Shown here piece after piece: positions 35,173 through 43,572 of a stretch of DNA of 64,000 nt. This stretch comes from JAFNAG01 sp963824985 (GTDB lineage Bacteria > Acidobacteriota > UBA6911), in the NCBI GenBank assembly GCA_963824985.1, contig CAWGRQ010000038.1, forward strand, positions 144,371 through 208,370, in the 5' to 3' direction. The notes beneath the pieces were generated by a model, which saw nothing but the letters and a program-made list of their open reading frames with translations, was not told the DNA's origin and ran no database searches. Within the stretch, counting starts at the first letter, position 1. The number at the start of each line of letters is the position of its first letter. The position numbers and the translations under genes were made by a program.

Positions 35173-37845
35173 TCACTTGCCGTGACACTTCTTAAACTTG
35201 AGGCCGCTGCCGCAGGGACAGGGATCATTACGGCCGACCTTCGCGGCTTCCCTCTTATGCTGAGCCACACCGCCGTCGCCGCCCGCTCCGTACACCAGAT
35301 TCTGTTCCTGCGCCTTCCTGCGTCGTGCTTCCTCCTGCTGTTCCCGGGCGCGCGCCTGCTGATCCTCCGCACTGACCGGTTCGAAGAGGAAAAGAAAACG
35401 AATGGTTTCCTCTTCCCGGCGGGAGTTGAGGGCCTCGAACATGTCGAAGCTCTCCTTCTTGTATTCGATCAGTGGATCACGCTGCCCGTAACCCCGCAGG
35501 CCGATCCCTTCCTTCAGGTGATCCAGAGCCAGGAGGTGATCTTTCCACTGCATATCCAGGACCTGCAGCATGATCATCCGCTCCTGGTAGCGCATGAATT
35601 CGGATCCGATCCGCTTCTCCTTGTCGTCATACATCCGTTTGAGGGTATCGCCCAGCTTCTGGGAAAGCTCCTCATAGGTTGCTTCCTTGACATCAAAACC
35701 CTGAGCCAGGATGTCGAGGCCGAACTGATTCCCGACGGCAACCCGCAGGGCATCGAAATCCTTTTGATCGTCGGCCTTATCGCGCCCCGCATGCTGATCG
35801 ATCAACTCCATCAGGATATCGTCAGCCATGTTCAGGAGGTATTCTCTCTGATCGGTCCCTTCCAGCAGATCGCGGCGAATGGAATAGATCGCCTCTCTTT
35901 GCTTGTTCATGACATCGTCATACTCGAGAAGATGTTTGCGGATCTCGAAATTGCGGGCTTCCACCTGTTTCTGGGCCCGCTCGATCTGCCGCGTGATCAG
36001 CTTGCTTTCGATGGGGACCCCCTCCTCCATCCCCAACGACTGCATGATGCTCGAGATGCGGTCGCTGGCGAAGATGCGCATGAGATCGTCTTCCAGCGAG
36101 AGATAGAAGCGCGAGGAGCCGGGATCCCCCTGCCGTCCGGCCCGGCCGCGCAGCTGATTGTCGATGCGCCTCGCCTCATGGCGCTCCGTCCCCAGGATGT
36201 GCAACCCGCCAAGCTTGACGACTTCGTCGTGCTCCTTCTGGCAAACCAACAGCCAATGATCGCGAATGCGATCGTACTCCTGCTTGCCGAGGGTGTCGGC
36301 GCTCTGGCCCTTTTCGCGCAGGGTCTGAAGCGTGAGGTATTCCGGATTGCCCCCCAGAAGGATGTCGGTTCCCCTCCCGGCCATGTTGGTCGCAATGGTG
36401 ACTGCCTTTTTCCGTCCGGCCTGAGCCACGATTTCCGCTTCCTTGGCATGATACTTCGCGTTCAAAACCACGTGCGGCACCGCGCGGCGCTTGAGCAGAG
36501 TGCTGAGCTTTTCAGATTTTTCGATGGATATGGTCCCCACCAGGACCGGCTGGCCACGCTCGTAGAGACCTCGGATCTCCTCCACCACGGCGTTGTACTT
36601 CTCGCGCTCGGTGCGGTAGATGATATCCGGGTACTCGGTCCGAATCAGGGTCCGGTTAGGGGGAATCACCATCACTTCGAGCTTATAAATCTTGAAAAAC
36701 TCTTCCGCTTCCGTCTCCGCGGTCCCGGTCATGCCGGCCAGCTTTTTATACATGCGGAAATAGTTCTGGAAAGTTACCGTCGCCAGCGTCTGGTTTTCGC
36801 GTTCGATCTTGACGTTTTCCTTGGCTTCCAGCGCCTGATGGAGGCCATCACTGTACCGCCGGCCCGGCATGAGGCGGCCGGTAAACTCGTCGACGATCAC
36901 GACCTCCGCATCCTTCACCATGTAATCCACATCCCGTTTGAAGAGCAAATGCGCCTTCAACGCCTGGTAGATGTGGTGGACCCAATCCATGTTCTGCGGA
37001 TCGAAAAGATTCCCTACCCCGAGGAGCTTTTCCGATTTTTCGACCCCCTCCTCGGTGAGGTTCACGGTCCGCGCCTTTTCATCCACCTGGAAATCGACGT
37101 CGCGCCGCAGTTTCGGGACAATCCGATCGATCTTGTAGTATTTATCTGTCGATTCTTCCGCCGGTCCCGATATGATCAGCGGTGTGCGGGCCTCGTCGAT
37201 CAGGATCGAGTCGACTTCGTCCACGATCGCATAGTTGAACTCTCTCTGCACGCAATCGGCCAGGTCATATTTCATGTTGTCGCGAAGATAATCAAAGCCC
37301 AGCTCGTTGTTGGTGCCGTACGTGATGTCCGATCTGTATGCTGCCTTACGTTCTTCGTCGGTAAGCGGATGCTGAATGCAGCCGATGGTCAGCCCCATCA
37401 TGCGATACAGCCGTCCCATCCATTCGCTGTCGCGCCCCGCCAGATAATCGTTTACGGTGACAATGTGCACGCCTTTGCCGGCCAGGGCATTGAGGTAGGC
37501 CGGCAGGGTTGCAACCAGGGTTTTCCCTTCCCCCGTCTTCATCTCCGCGATCTTCCCCTGATGCAGAACCATGCCGCCGACCAGCTGGACATCGAAGTGC
37601 CGCATGTTGAGGGATCGCCGGCCCGCTTCCCGGACCGCGGCAAATGCTTCGGGCAGCAGGTCGTCCAGGGATTCCCCGTCGGCAAAGCGCTGCCGGAACC
37701 TGGGGGTCAGCCCGGCCAGATCGACTTCCGAGAGACGCTGCATCTCCGGCTCGAGCTCGTTGATGCGCTGCACCAGCGGCTCCAGCTTCTTCAGGTCGCG
37801 TTCGTTCTTGCTGCCTACGATCTTGGTGAGAATCGCGTTGAACAT
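35173..37845 (-). CDS. secA: Preprotein translocase ATPase SecA
   Basis: The product is 890 aa. It has Walker A MKTGEGKTLVATLPAYLNAL around residue 102, DEVDSILIDEARTPLIISG, helicase motifs TNMAGRGTDILLGG and QLRGRAGRQGDPGSS, and the C-terminal SEC-C zinc tail NDPCPCGSGLKFKKCHGK. SecA drives protein export through SecYEG. It has its own strong promoter upstream. All pseudopilins and the secretin of the neighbouring T2SS would depend on it. Confidence 0.99.
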   Translation of the reverse strand: MFNAILTKIVGSKNERDLKKLEPLVQRINELEPEMQRLSEVDLAGLTPRFRQRFADGESLDDLLPEAFAAVREAGRRSLNMRHFDVQLVGGMVLHQGKIAEMKTGEGKTLVATLPAYLNALAGKGVHIVTVNDYLAGRDSEWMGRLYRMMGLTIGCIQHPLTDEERKAAYRSDITYGTNNELGFDYLRDNMKYDLADCVQREFNYAIVDEVDSILIDEARTPLIISGPAEESTDKYYKIDRIVPKLRRDVDFQVDEKARTVNLTEEGVEKSEKLLGVGNLFDPQNMDWVHHIYQALKAHLLFKRDVDYMVKDAEVVIVDEFTGRLMPGRRYSDGLHQALEAKENVKIERENQTLATVTFQNYFRMYKKLAGMTGTAETEAEEFFKIYKLEVMVIPPNRTLIRTEYPDIIYRTEREKYNAVVEEIRGLYERGQPVLVGTISIEKSEKLSTLLKRRAVPHVVLNAKYHAKEAEIVAQAGRKKAVTIATNMAGRGTDILLGGNPEYLTLQTLREKGQSADTLGKQEYDRIRDHWLLVCQKEHDEVVKLGGLHILGTERHEARRIDNQLRGRAGRQGDPGSSRFYLSLEDDLMRIFASDRISSIMQSLGMEEGVPIESKLITRQIERAQKQVEARNFEIRKHLLEYDDVMNKQREAIYSIRRDLLEGTDQREYLLNMADDILMELIDQHAGRDKADDQKDFDALRVAVGNQFGLDILAQGFDVKEATYEELSQKLGDTLKRMYDDKEKRIGSEFMRYQERMIMLQVLDMQWKDHLLALDHLKEGIGLRGYGQRDPLIEYKKESFDMFEALNSRREEETIRFLFLFEPVSAEDQQARAREQQEEARRRKAQEQNLVYGAGGDGGVAQHKREAAKVGRNDPCPCGSGLKFKKCHGK

Positions 37846-37878
37846 GCAGGAAGTTCTCCGGCCGGATATAAATTAATA

Positions 37879-37907
37879 AATCTATCAGATAGGTTCTTGC
37901 GAGTCAA
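37879..37907 (-). promoter_or_regulatory. Sigma70-type promoter of secA
   Basis: On the minus strand TTGACT (37902-37907) and TAGATT (37879-37884) are separated by exactly 17 nt. The start would fall about 25 nt before the secA ATG. The remaining gap to 38086 holds no gene. Confidence 0.75.
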
Positions 37908-38086
37908 CGAGTTGGAGGGCAATCGCTATTCAGGCAGTGCCGTTCCGGAAGCGAACCGCCAAGACCACCCAGACTTCCGGGCACAAGATAGCGCTGTAGG
38001 TATTGGCTGCGCCGCGAGCAAGACCACCCCCAAAGCTACGGGCGCATTTCCGGGGTCATGCAATGGTAGAACTCAAAAACGCAGGC

Positions 38087-39004
38087 CTAGCCGGCCACGG
38101 GGAAAAACCTGGCCGGATTGACGGGCCGGCTGTTGTACCAGACCTCATAATGGAGATGAGGACCAGTCGCCTTTCCGGAAGACCCCACGAAGCCAAGGAT
38201 ATCGGTGCGGGAGACATGCTGGCCCACCTGGACACTGATGCGCTGCAAATGGGCATACCGGGTCGTAAACCCGAACTTGTGATCTATGATCACCATATTC
38301 CCGTATCCCGCGCGCTGCCCGGCAAATATAACTGTCCCGTCTGCCGGTGCGATAATCCGGGTGCCGGGCGGCGCCGAAATATCCACTCCCGGATGGCTTT
38401 CGCTCTGGGACGGATTGAAGGGGTCCGGCCTCCTTCCCATCCCTGCAGTAATGTATCCACGGACGGGCATGAGGCTGGGCTGGGCCGCGAGCGACAGCAC
38501 CTTTTCGGTAATATGATTGTCCAGAGCCCGGATGCTCTCTTCCAGGGTAGTGACCTTCTTGTTGTAAGCGGCGATCGACGCAAGCGGATCCTGCGAAATC
38601 GGTCGAGGAGTGCTCAGATTGTCACTGGCCACACCCCCAATACCCCCGGGAGCCTTCGGCGACCGCATTCCGGAAAAAATCTCGAGCTTGCGGGATATGT
38701 TTTCCAGAAAATCGATCTTTTCTCCCAGTTGCGCGGTCTGAACTTTATAGCTGTGGTTCTCCGTGCGCAGGCTGTCGTTTTCAGAAATGCGATTCTCGTA
38801 GTCGACAACTTTGAGAATCATGCGCCCGTAAGACAGGGTCCCGGCTCCAACGGCGATCAAACCGATCAGTGCCATGATCACGGTCGCGACAATGACCGGA
38901 TAAGGCACCGCGAGGCGCCAGATCCTACCTCCCGAGTTTCCCGCTACAATAAATGTATAAAGCCGCTTTCTGAGCATCTGGATCCCTTCTATCCAAAGGA
39001 TCAA
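38087..39004 (-). CDS. M23-family murein endopeptidase (LytM/MepM-like)
   Basis: The product is 305 aa. One N-terminal membrane helix (IVATVIMALIGLIAVGAGTL) is followed by a coiled coil (VDYENRISENDSLRTENHSY) and a C-terminal M23 domain. Zinc ligands are visible in SHPGVDISAPPGTRIIAPAD and in PHLHYEVWYN, with VIIDHKFGFTTRYAHL. It cuts peptide cross-links in peptidoglycan. Divergent from tmRNA. Confidence 0.93.
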   Translation of the reverse strand: MILWIEGIQMLRKRLYTFIVAGNSGGRIWRLAVPYPVIVATVIMALIGLIAVGAGTLSYGRMILKVVDYENRISENDSLRTENHSYKVQTAQLGEKIDFLENISRKLEIFSGMRSPKAPGGIGGVASDNLSTPRPISQDPLASIAAYNKKVTTLEESIRALDNHITEKVLSLAAQPSLMPVRGYITAGMGRRPDPFNPSQSESHPGVDISAPPGTRIIAPADGTVIFAGQRAGYGNMVIIDHKFGFTTRYAHLQRISVQVGQHVSRTDILGFVGSSGKATGPHLHYEVWYNSRPVNPARFFPVAG

Positions 39005-39117
39005 AATCTGGCCGAAATTAGACAGCCCGATATTATCTGAGCAGGCTGTGGATAATTCGGCATTCTATTAACCGCCCTTTAACATGTCAACCCTATTTAT
39101 AAACTTGGATGCCCGCT

Positions 39118-39145
39118 TTGACGATTTGAACCATGAGAGTATAAT
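39118..39145 (+). promoter_or_regulatory. Sigma70-type promoter of tmRNA
   Basis: TTGACG (39118-39123) and a perfect TATAAT (39140-39145) are separated by 16 nt. The predicted start near 39152 leaves a ~25-nt leader that RNase P would remove. Confidence 0.8.
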
Positions 39146-39176
39146 GAACGAGAGAGATTTGACTATTGGTTTCTGT

Positions 39177-39525
39177 GGGGGTGAACTGGATTCGACGGGG
39201 GTCAAGAGGCAGTAGAGGCATGCCGAGTGCTCCGCGACTCGTAAAATCGTGGAAATAACATAACTGCTGACACTCAGTTAGCACTGGCCGCTTAAAGCGG
39301 TCACGTCTCGCCTATCCAGCCTGCGGGGTAGGATTGAGGCGCCGACTAGCAGGATAGGTGAGGATTCAGGCTCTGGGATCCAGGCCGAAACTTCAAAGAG
39401 CTAGCGGCGCATCGACCTTGCCGGTTCGATCGCGGCGTTCGCGAAACTGAACGAATCGGATACGCATGTAGGCTCTACTCGCTGAGGGCTTTCGGACGCG
39501 GGTTCGATTCCCGCCACCTCCACCA
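39177..39525 (+). ncRNA. ssrA: Transfer-messenger RNA, tag ADTQLALAA
   Basis: The 5' end GGGGGTGAACTGGATTCGAC and the 3' end GGTTCGATTCCCGCCACCTC plus CACCA are the universal one-piece tmRNA termini, and they pair as an acceptor stem with encoded CCA. The tag reading frame resumes at GCT and reads ADTQLALAA followed by TAA, with the degradation signal LAA. With SmpB it rescues stalled ribosomes and tags the peptide for proteolysis. Pseudoknot regions lie between the two domains. Confidence 0.98.
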
Positions 39526-39770
39526 GTATATCTGTTGATTATAAAAGACTCAGATAGGGCGGAATCAAGGGGAGTGCTGAGTAAGTGCGTATGGTAAACA
39601 CTCTCAGCCAACCCGAAGAGCCCCCGCAAATGGTCACTTGGGGTTGCCAACCAGCCGCAATCCAGGTCGACAGCACCCGCACGGACACCTGAACCCACTC
39701 AGCAGCCAGACTTCAAATTTCCAACCGGAGAAAACTGTGGGACGACTGCGGGTTTACTGCATGGACATTG
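39526..39770. other. Gap between tmRNA and the VapBC operon
   Basis: No gene or clear repeat is visible here. Because it directly follows the tmRNA 3' end, which is a common integration site, I looked for an integrase or a direct repeat of the tmRNA end and found none in the window. Confidence 0.5.
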
Positions 39771-39790
39771 GTATGGTATCAATGCCATAC
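39771..39790 (+). promoter_or_regulatory. Inverted repeat, probable VapB operator
   Basis: GTATGG (39771-39776) and CCATAC (39785-39790) are perfect inverted arms 8 nt apart, ending 9 nt before the VapB ATG. This is a typical place for the antitoxin to bind. A -10-like TACTAT overlaps the right arm, but no well-spaced -35 is clear. Confidence 0.6.
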
Positions 39791-39799
39791 TATAGCTGT

Positions 39800-40060
39800 A
39801 TGAAAATGACCATGCACATCGACGAAGCGTTGTTGAATCGAGTCATGAAGGCAACCGGAGTTACCAGCAAAACCAGGGCGGTTGATATTGCCTTGCGCGA
39901 GCTCGATCGCCGTGCTGAGCTGATCCGTCTGGCCCGGGAAGGGCTTGGATTGACGGCAGAGGAATTGAAGCAAGCATTCCATCCTGCATCGGATCCTGAC
40001 ACAACCCTTCGTTGCGCGGAGGCGGGAAGGGCCTATGGCCGTAAGTCCCGTTCTTGTTGA
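39800..40060 (+). CDS. VapB-family antitoxin (ribbon-helix-helix)
   Basis: The product is 86 aa from ATG 39800. The N-terminus KMTMHIDEALLNRVMKATGV and KTRAVDIALRELDRRAEL match VapB antitoxins of the DUF2191 type, with an RHH DNA-binding fold. The longer ORF upstream (to 39638) is not plausible since it crosses the promoter region. It overlaps the toxin gene by 26 nt. Confidence 0.88.
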   Translation: MKMTMHIDEALLNRVMKATGVTSKTRAVDIALRELDRRAELIRLAREGLGLTAEELKQAFHPASDPDTTLRCAEAGRAYGRKSRSC

Positions 40061-40436
40061 CAGCAGTTTCTACATTCGGCTGCTCCATAGGGGACAGGAT
40101 CCCCTGCGAGCGCTTGCTTTGACGGCCGCGTCGAGGGACCTTGCGGTTTGCGGCGTCGTGCGCTGCGAAGTGGGGAGGGGGCTTCGCGGGCGCAGGGTGT
40201 TGAAGCGCTTCCACGACTTCTGGAATGTCATGATCTGCGTCCCCACAGACGAATCGATCTGGAACAGCGTGGAGGAGACCCTTTGGCTCCTGGACCGCAA
40301 GGGTAGGGCGCTGCCTTTGCCGGACGTGATCATCGGCTGCTGTGCCCGGAGGATCGGGGCGACAGTCCTGACGGTGGATGCGCATTTCGCCCTTATCCCG
40401 GGCATTGAAGTCATCGATCGCCCCGAGGCGGCATGA
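40035..40436 (+). CDS. PIN-domain toxin VapC
   Basis: The product is 133 aa. The PIN acidic residues appear in VLVDSSFYIRLLH, CEVGRGL, LPLPDVIIGCCARR and LTVDAHFALIPGIEV. It is an RNase toxin neutralised by the VapB encoded just upstream. This is the second VapC in the window and is only distantly similar to the one at 10031. Confidence 0.9.
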   Translation: MAVSPVLVDSSFYIRLLHRGQDPLRALALTAASRDLAVCGVVRCEVGRGLRGRRVLKRFHDFWNVMICVPTDESIWNSVEETLWLLDRKGRALPLPDVIIGCCARRIGATVLTVDAHFALIPGIEVIDRPEAA

Positions 40437-40585
40437 ATGCCTGCAACAAATCCCGCAACTTTTTCGTAGCTCCTGATACAGGCTTGGATAAAAATGGCTT
40501 TTGAGCCTGATGAAAGACGACAGGCGAATGATGCTGACACCGGACCACCGAATCCCGGATCGCAAGGTGGCATCTTGGAGGTATA

Positions 40586-41965
40586 GTGAGTCAGAGCTCG
40601 GGTCACAGGATTCTGATCGCGGACGATCAACCGGATGTGGTGGAAGCACTCCGCATTCTGCTTAAGGGAGAGGGGTACCAGTCTGAAGTGGCGACGTCAC
40701 CATCGATGGTGCTGCGCGCTCTTGATGCCCGGGATTTTGATGTTCTCCTCATGGATCTAAACTATACTCGAGATACAACATCCGGCGTCGAGGGGCTTGA
40801 CCTCCTGTCCCGGATCCAGATTCTCGATGCCGGACTTCCGGTCGTAGTCATGACCGCCTGGGGAAGCGTCGAACTGGCGGTTGAGGCGATGCGACGCGGC
40901 GCCCGGGATTTTGTTCAAAAACCCTGGGAAAATTCCCGGCTGCTGTCCATCCTGCGCACCCAGAACGAGCTGGGGGAGGCGCTGCGCAAGGGACGGCGCT
41001 TGGAAGCCGAAAACCGGCTGCTGCGCGGGGCTCCACACCCGAAACTGATTGCGGGATCCCAGGCAATGATACCGATATTGGACCTGATCGCCCGTGTCGG
41101 GCCTTCCGATGCCAACGTGCTCATTACCGGAGAGCATGGCACCGGGAAGGAAGTGGTAGCGCAGGCTCTGCACTCCGTATCGCTGCGCGCGAGCAAGCCG
41201 ATGGTCACCATCAACGCGGGGGGGCTCTCCGAAGGGGTATTTGAAAGCGAACTCTTTGGCCATGTGCGCGGAGCTTTCACCGATGCCAAGGCCGACCGGG
41301 TGGGACGGTTCGAGCTGGCCGAAGGGGGCACTCTGTTCCTGGACGAAATCGCGAATGTGCCGCTGAACCTCCAGGCAAAATTATTGCGAGTTCTGGAGGT
41401 AGGCGAATATGAACGGGTGGGATCGTCCCGGACCCGAAAGGCTGATGTCCGCATCCTGAGCGCCACGAACGCCAACCTTCAGGAAGAAGTACAGTCCGGT
41501 CGTTTCCGCCAGGATCTGCTCTACCGCCTGAACACAATCGAAATCCACCTCCCCCCACTGAGGGATCGAGGTACCGACATCCTCCTGCTGGCCGATCATT
41601 TTCTCCGCCAGCATGCCGCCAGGTATCGGAAGCGGCTCAACGGTTTTGATGCCGGAGCCCGGGAATTAATTCGGAATCATCGATGGCCGGGGAATGTCCG
41701 CGAACTGGATCACGTGGTTGAACGCGCTGTACTTATGGCCGAGTCCGATGTCGTGGGCGCCGGGCATTTGCTCCTCAAACCCGGACCTGCCGGGGACAAA
41801 CGGCTGGATGATATGAGCCTCGAGGAAGTCGAGTGCCATCTCATCCAGAAGGCGCTGGCCCGGCATGAGGGTAATGTAAGCCGCGCCGCGCAGGCTCTGG
41901 GGCTCAGCCGCAGCGCGCTCTACCGACGCCTGCAGCGCTATGGGCTCGGATCCACCGCGGAATAA
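40586..41965 (+). CDS. Sigma54-dependent response regulator, NtrC family, with GAFTDA variant
   Basis: The product is 459 aa from a GTG preceded by GGAGG. A receiver domain (ILIADDQPDVVEALRILLK) carries the phosphorylatable Asp in VLLMDLNYTRD. A short linker leads to the AAA+ domain with Walker A-like GEHGTGKEVVAQALH, GTLFLDEIANVPLNLQAKLL, and the arginine-finger region RQDLLYRLNTIEI. A C-terminal Fis-type helix-turn-helix follows (GNVSRAAQALGLSRSALYRR). The sigma54-contact loop reads GAFTDA instead of GAFTGA. It forms an operon with the kinase 87 nt downstream. Targets are unknown. Confidence 0.93.
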   Translation: MSQSSGHRILIADDQPDVVEALRILLKGEGYQSEVATSPSMVLRALDARDFDVLLMDLNYTRDTTSGVEGLDLLSRIQILDAGLPVVVMTAWGSVELAVEAMRRGARDFVQKPWENSRLLSILRTQNELGEALRKGRRLEAENRLLRGAPHPKLIAGSQAMIPILDLIARVGPSDANVLITGEHGTGKEVVAQALHSVSLRASKPMVTINAGGLSEGVFESELFGHVRGAFTDAKADRVGRFELAEGGTLFLDEIANVPLNLQAKLLRVLEVGEYERVGSSRTRKADVRILSATNANLQEEVQSGRFRQDLLYRLNTIEIHLPPLRDRGTDILLLADHFLRQHAARYRKRLNGFDAGARELIRNHRWPGNVRELDHVVERAVLMAESDVVGAGHLLLKPGPAGDKRLDDMSLEEVECHLIQKALARHEGNVSRAAQALGLSRSALYRRLQRYGLGSTAE

Positions 41966-42052
41966 GCCATTTCTGGGAGCCCCGGCTTCCGCTTGCGGGG
42001 ACCGCGTCGCAGCCGTTAACTATAGGCAAACATATTGATTCTGCGTAGATAG

Positions 42053-43501
42053 ATGACTATGACTCAGCCGGCAGGCAAATCCCCATCGTCACCATCTCCA
42101 GGCAATCCCGGAGAGGGTTTCCTCGCGCGGCGATATGCCTCCCTGAGAGCAGCCCAGGTGCGGCAGCGCGGGTTCCAGGTAGGTCACGATTCACAGATTG
42201 TGCTGATGGCACTGGCTGCCGGCTTCCCCGCGGTGCTGATCGCCCTGCTGCTGGTTTACCTGGGGGACTACGCCCCCAAGGTGGACTGGACCCTTGTGGT
42301 TGTCATCTTCATTTCCTGGCTGGGTTTTTCATTCGCTCTGCGCGGCAAGGTTATCCGCCCGCTGCAGACAATATCGAACCTGCTGGCGGCTCTGCGGGAA
42401 GGGGACTTTTCCATACGCGCCCGCGGGTACGACCGGGCTGACACCCTCGGCGATGTCATGGCGGAAATCAACGCGCTTGGGGCAACCCTTCAGGAACAAC
42501 GGCTCGGAGCGGTCGAAGCCGCCGCCCTGCTTGGCAAGGTGGTGGAGGAGATCGATGTTGCGGTTTTTGCCTTTGACGGCACCCGGAAACTCCGGCTGGT
42601 GAACCGTGCCGGGGAGCGTTTGCTGGCCCTACCCGCAGCGCAGCTGGTCGACCGCCCCGCAGATGATCTGGGTTTGGCCGGCTGTCTGGAAGGGGAAGAA
42701 TCGAGTGTGAGCGAAGTCTCTTTTCCCGGCGGGAGCGGGCGTTGGGAAGTGCGCCGAACCACGTTTCGCCAGGACGGCCTGCCGCATCAGCTGCTGGTCC
42801 TGTCCGACCTCACGCGCGCCCTGAGGGAGGAAGAAAGACAGGTGTGGAAACGCCTTATCCGGGTGCTCGGCCATGAATTAAACAACTCGTTGACTCCAAT
42901 CCGCTCCATAGCAGCCAGCCTTGACCGTCTCCTTGGGCGCGATCCGCGCCCCGATGACTGGCAGGAGGACATGCACCGGGGGCTCGCGATCATCGGCAAT
43001 CGCGGGGAAGCCCTGAGCCGGTTTATGGAGGGCTATTCGCGATTATCACGCCTGCCGGCCCCACAGCCCCAGCCATTGCAGGTCGGCGCCTGGATACGGC
43101 GGGCTGCCGGTCTGGAAACCCGGCTCAAAGTTTCGGTCTCTGATGGCCCCGAGCGGGTCATCGAGGCGGACAGCGACCAACTGGATCAACTCCTGATCAA
43201 CCTGGTTCGCAACGGCGTTGATGCCGCTCTGACCACCGGCGGCGGCGTCACGGTAGGCTGGGGACTCACGGCCTCGCAACTCGAAGTCTGGGTGGAAGAC
43301 GGCGGACCGGGGCTTCCCAACACCGGCAACCTGTTCGTCCCTTTTTTCACTACCAAGCCCGGCGGTTCAGGAATCGGCCTGGTCCTATGCCGGCAGATTG
43401 CCGAGGCGCACGGCGGGTCGCTCGCGCTCGCCAATCGCCCCAATGGGCCGGGCTGCCGCGCCCTGTTGCGCCTTCCCCTGCACAGCACCAGATTTGGCTG
43501 A
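42053..43501 (+). CDS. NtrY-like sensor histidine kinase
   Basis: The product is 482 aa. It has two membrane helices (about residues 45-65 and 80-97) with only a short loop, a HAMP domain (RPLQTISNLLAALREGDFSI), a PAS-like region with VEEIDVAVFAFDGTRKLRLV, and a HisKA box with the phospho-His in IRVLGHELNNSLTPIRS. The ATPase domain has N box LINLVRNGVDAAL, EDGGPGLPNTG and GSGIGLVLCRQIAEAHGG. The partner is the NtrC-type regulator just upstream. Its tiny periplasmic loop suggests that it senses a membrane or intracellular signal. Confidence 0.92.
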   Translation: MTMTQPAGKSPSSPSPGNPGEGFLARRYASLRAAQVRQRGFQVGHDSQIVLMALAAGFPAVLIALLLVYLGDYAPKVDWTLVVVIFISWLGFSFALRGKVIRPLQTISNLLAALREGDFSIRARGYDRADTLGDVMAEINALGATLQEQRLGAVEAAALLGKVVEEIDVAVFAFDGTRKLRLVNRAGERLLALPAAQLVDRPADDLGLAGCLEGEESSVSEVSFPGGSGRWEVRRTTFRQDGLPHQLLVLSDLTRALREEERQVWKRLIRVLGHELNNSLTPIRSIAASLDRLLGRDPRPDDWQEDMHRGLAIIGNRGEALSRFMEGYSRLSRLPAPQPQPLQVGAWIRRAAGLETRLKVSVSDGPERVIEADSDQLDQLLINLVRNGVDAALTTGGGVTVGWGLTASQLEVWVEDGGPGLPNTGNLFVPFFTTKPGGSGIGLVLCRQIAEAHGGSLALANRPNGPGCRALLRLPLHSTRFG

Positions 43502-43544
43502 CGAAAAACGACTGAGGTATTGGGGCGACCGTCCGAATTAAGTT

Positions 43545-43572
43545 GGGGCGACCTGCCGGTCGCCCCTACGGG
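43545..43572. repeat. REP-like palindrome (GGGGCGACCTGCCGGTCGCC family)
   Basis: The palindromic motif GGGGCGACCTGCCGGTCGCC followed by CCTACGGG is the same family as 61084-61110, 61388-61415 and 61726-61752 around the RAYT transposase. A partial copy precedes it at 43521-43529. It contains the stop codon of the GT-9 gene. Confidence 0.8.

Noticed and set aside
35182..38121. A 979-codon plus-strand open frame
   Set aside because: It runs antisense through secA, which has every SecA motif. The frame is open only because of codon bias in the GC-rich gene.
39526..39770. A genomic island integrated at the tmRNA 3' end
   Set aside because: No integrase gene and no direct repeat of the tmRNA end were found. 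The VapBC pair alone is not sufficient evidence.
40437..40585. A sigma54 (-24/-12) promoter before the two-component operon
   Set aside because: TGGCATCTTGGA is present just before the start, but the GG and GC elements are not at the required spacing.
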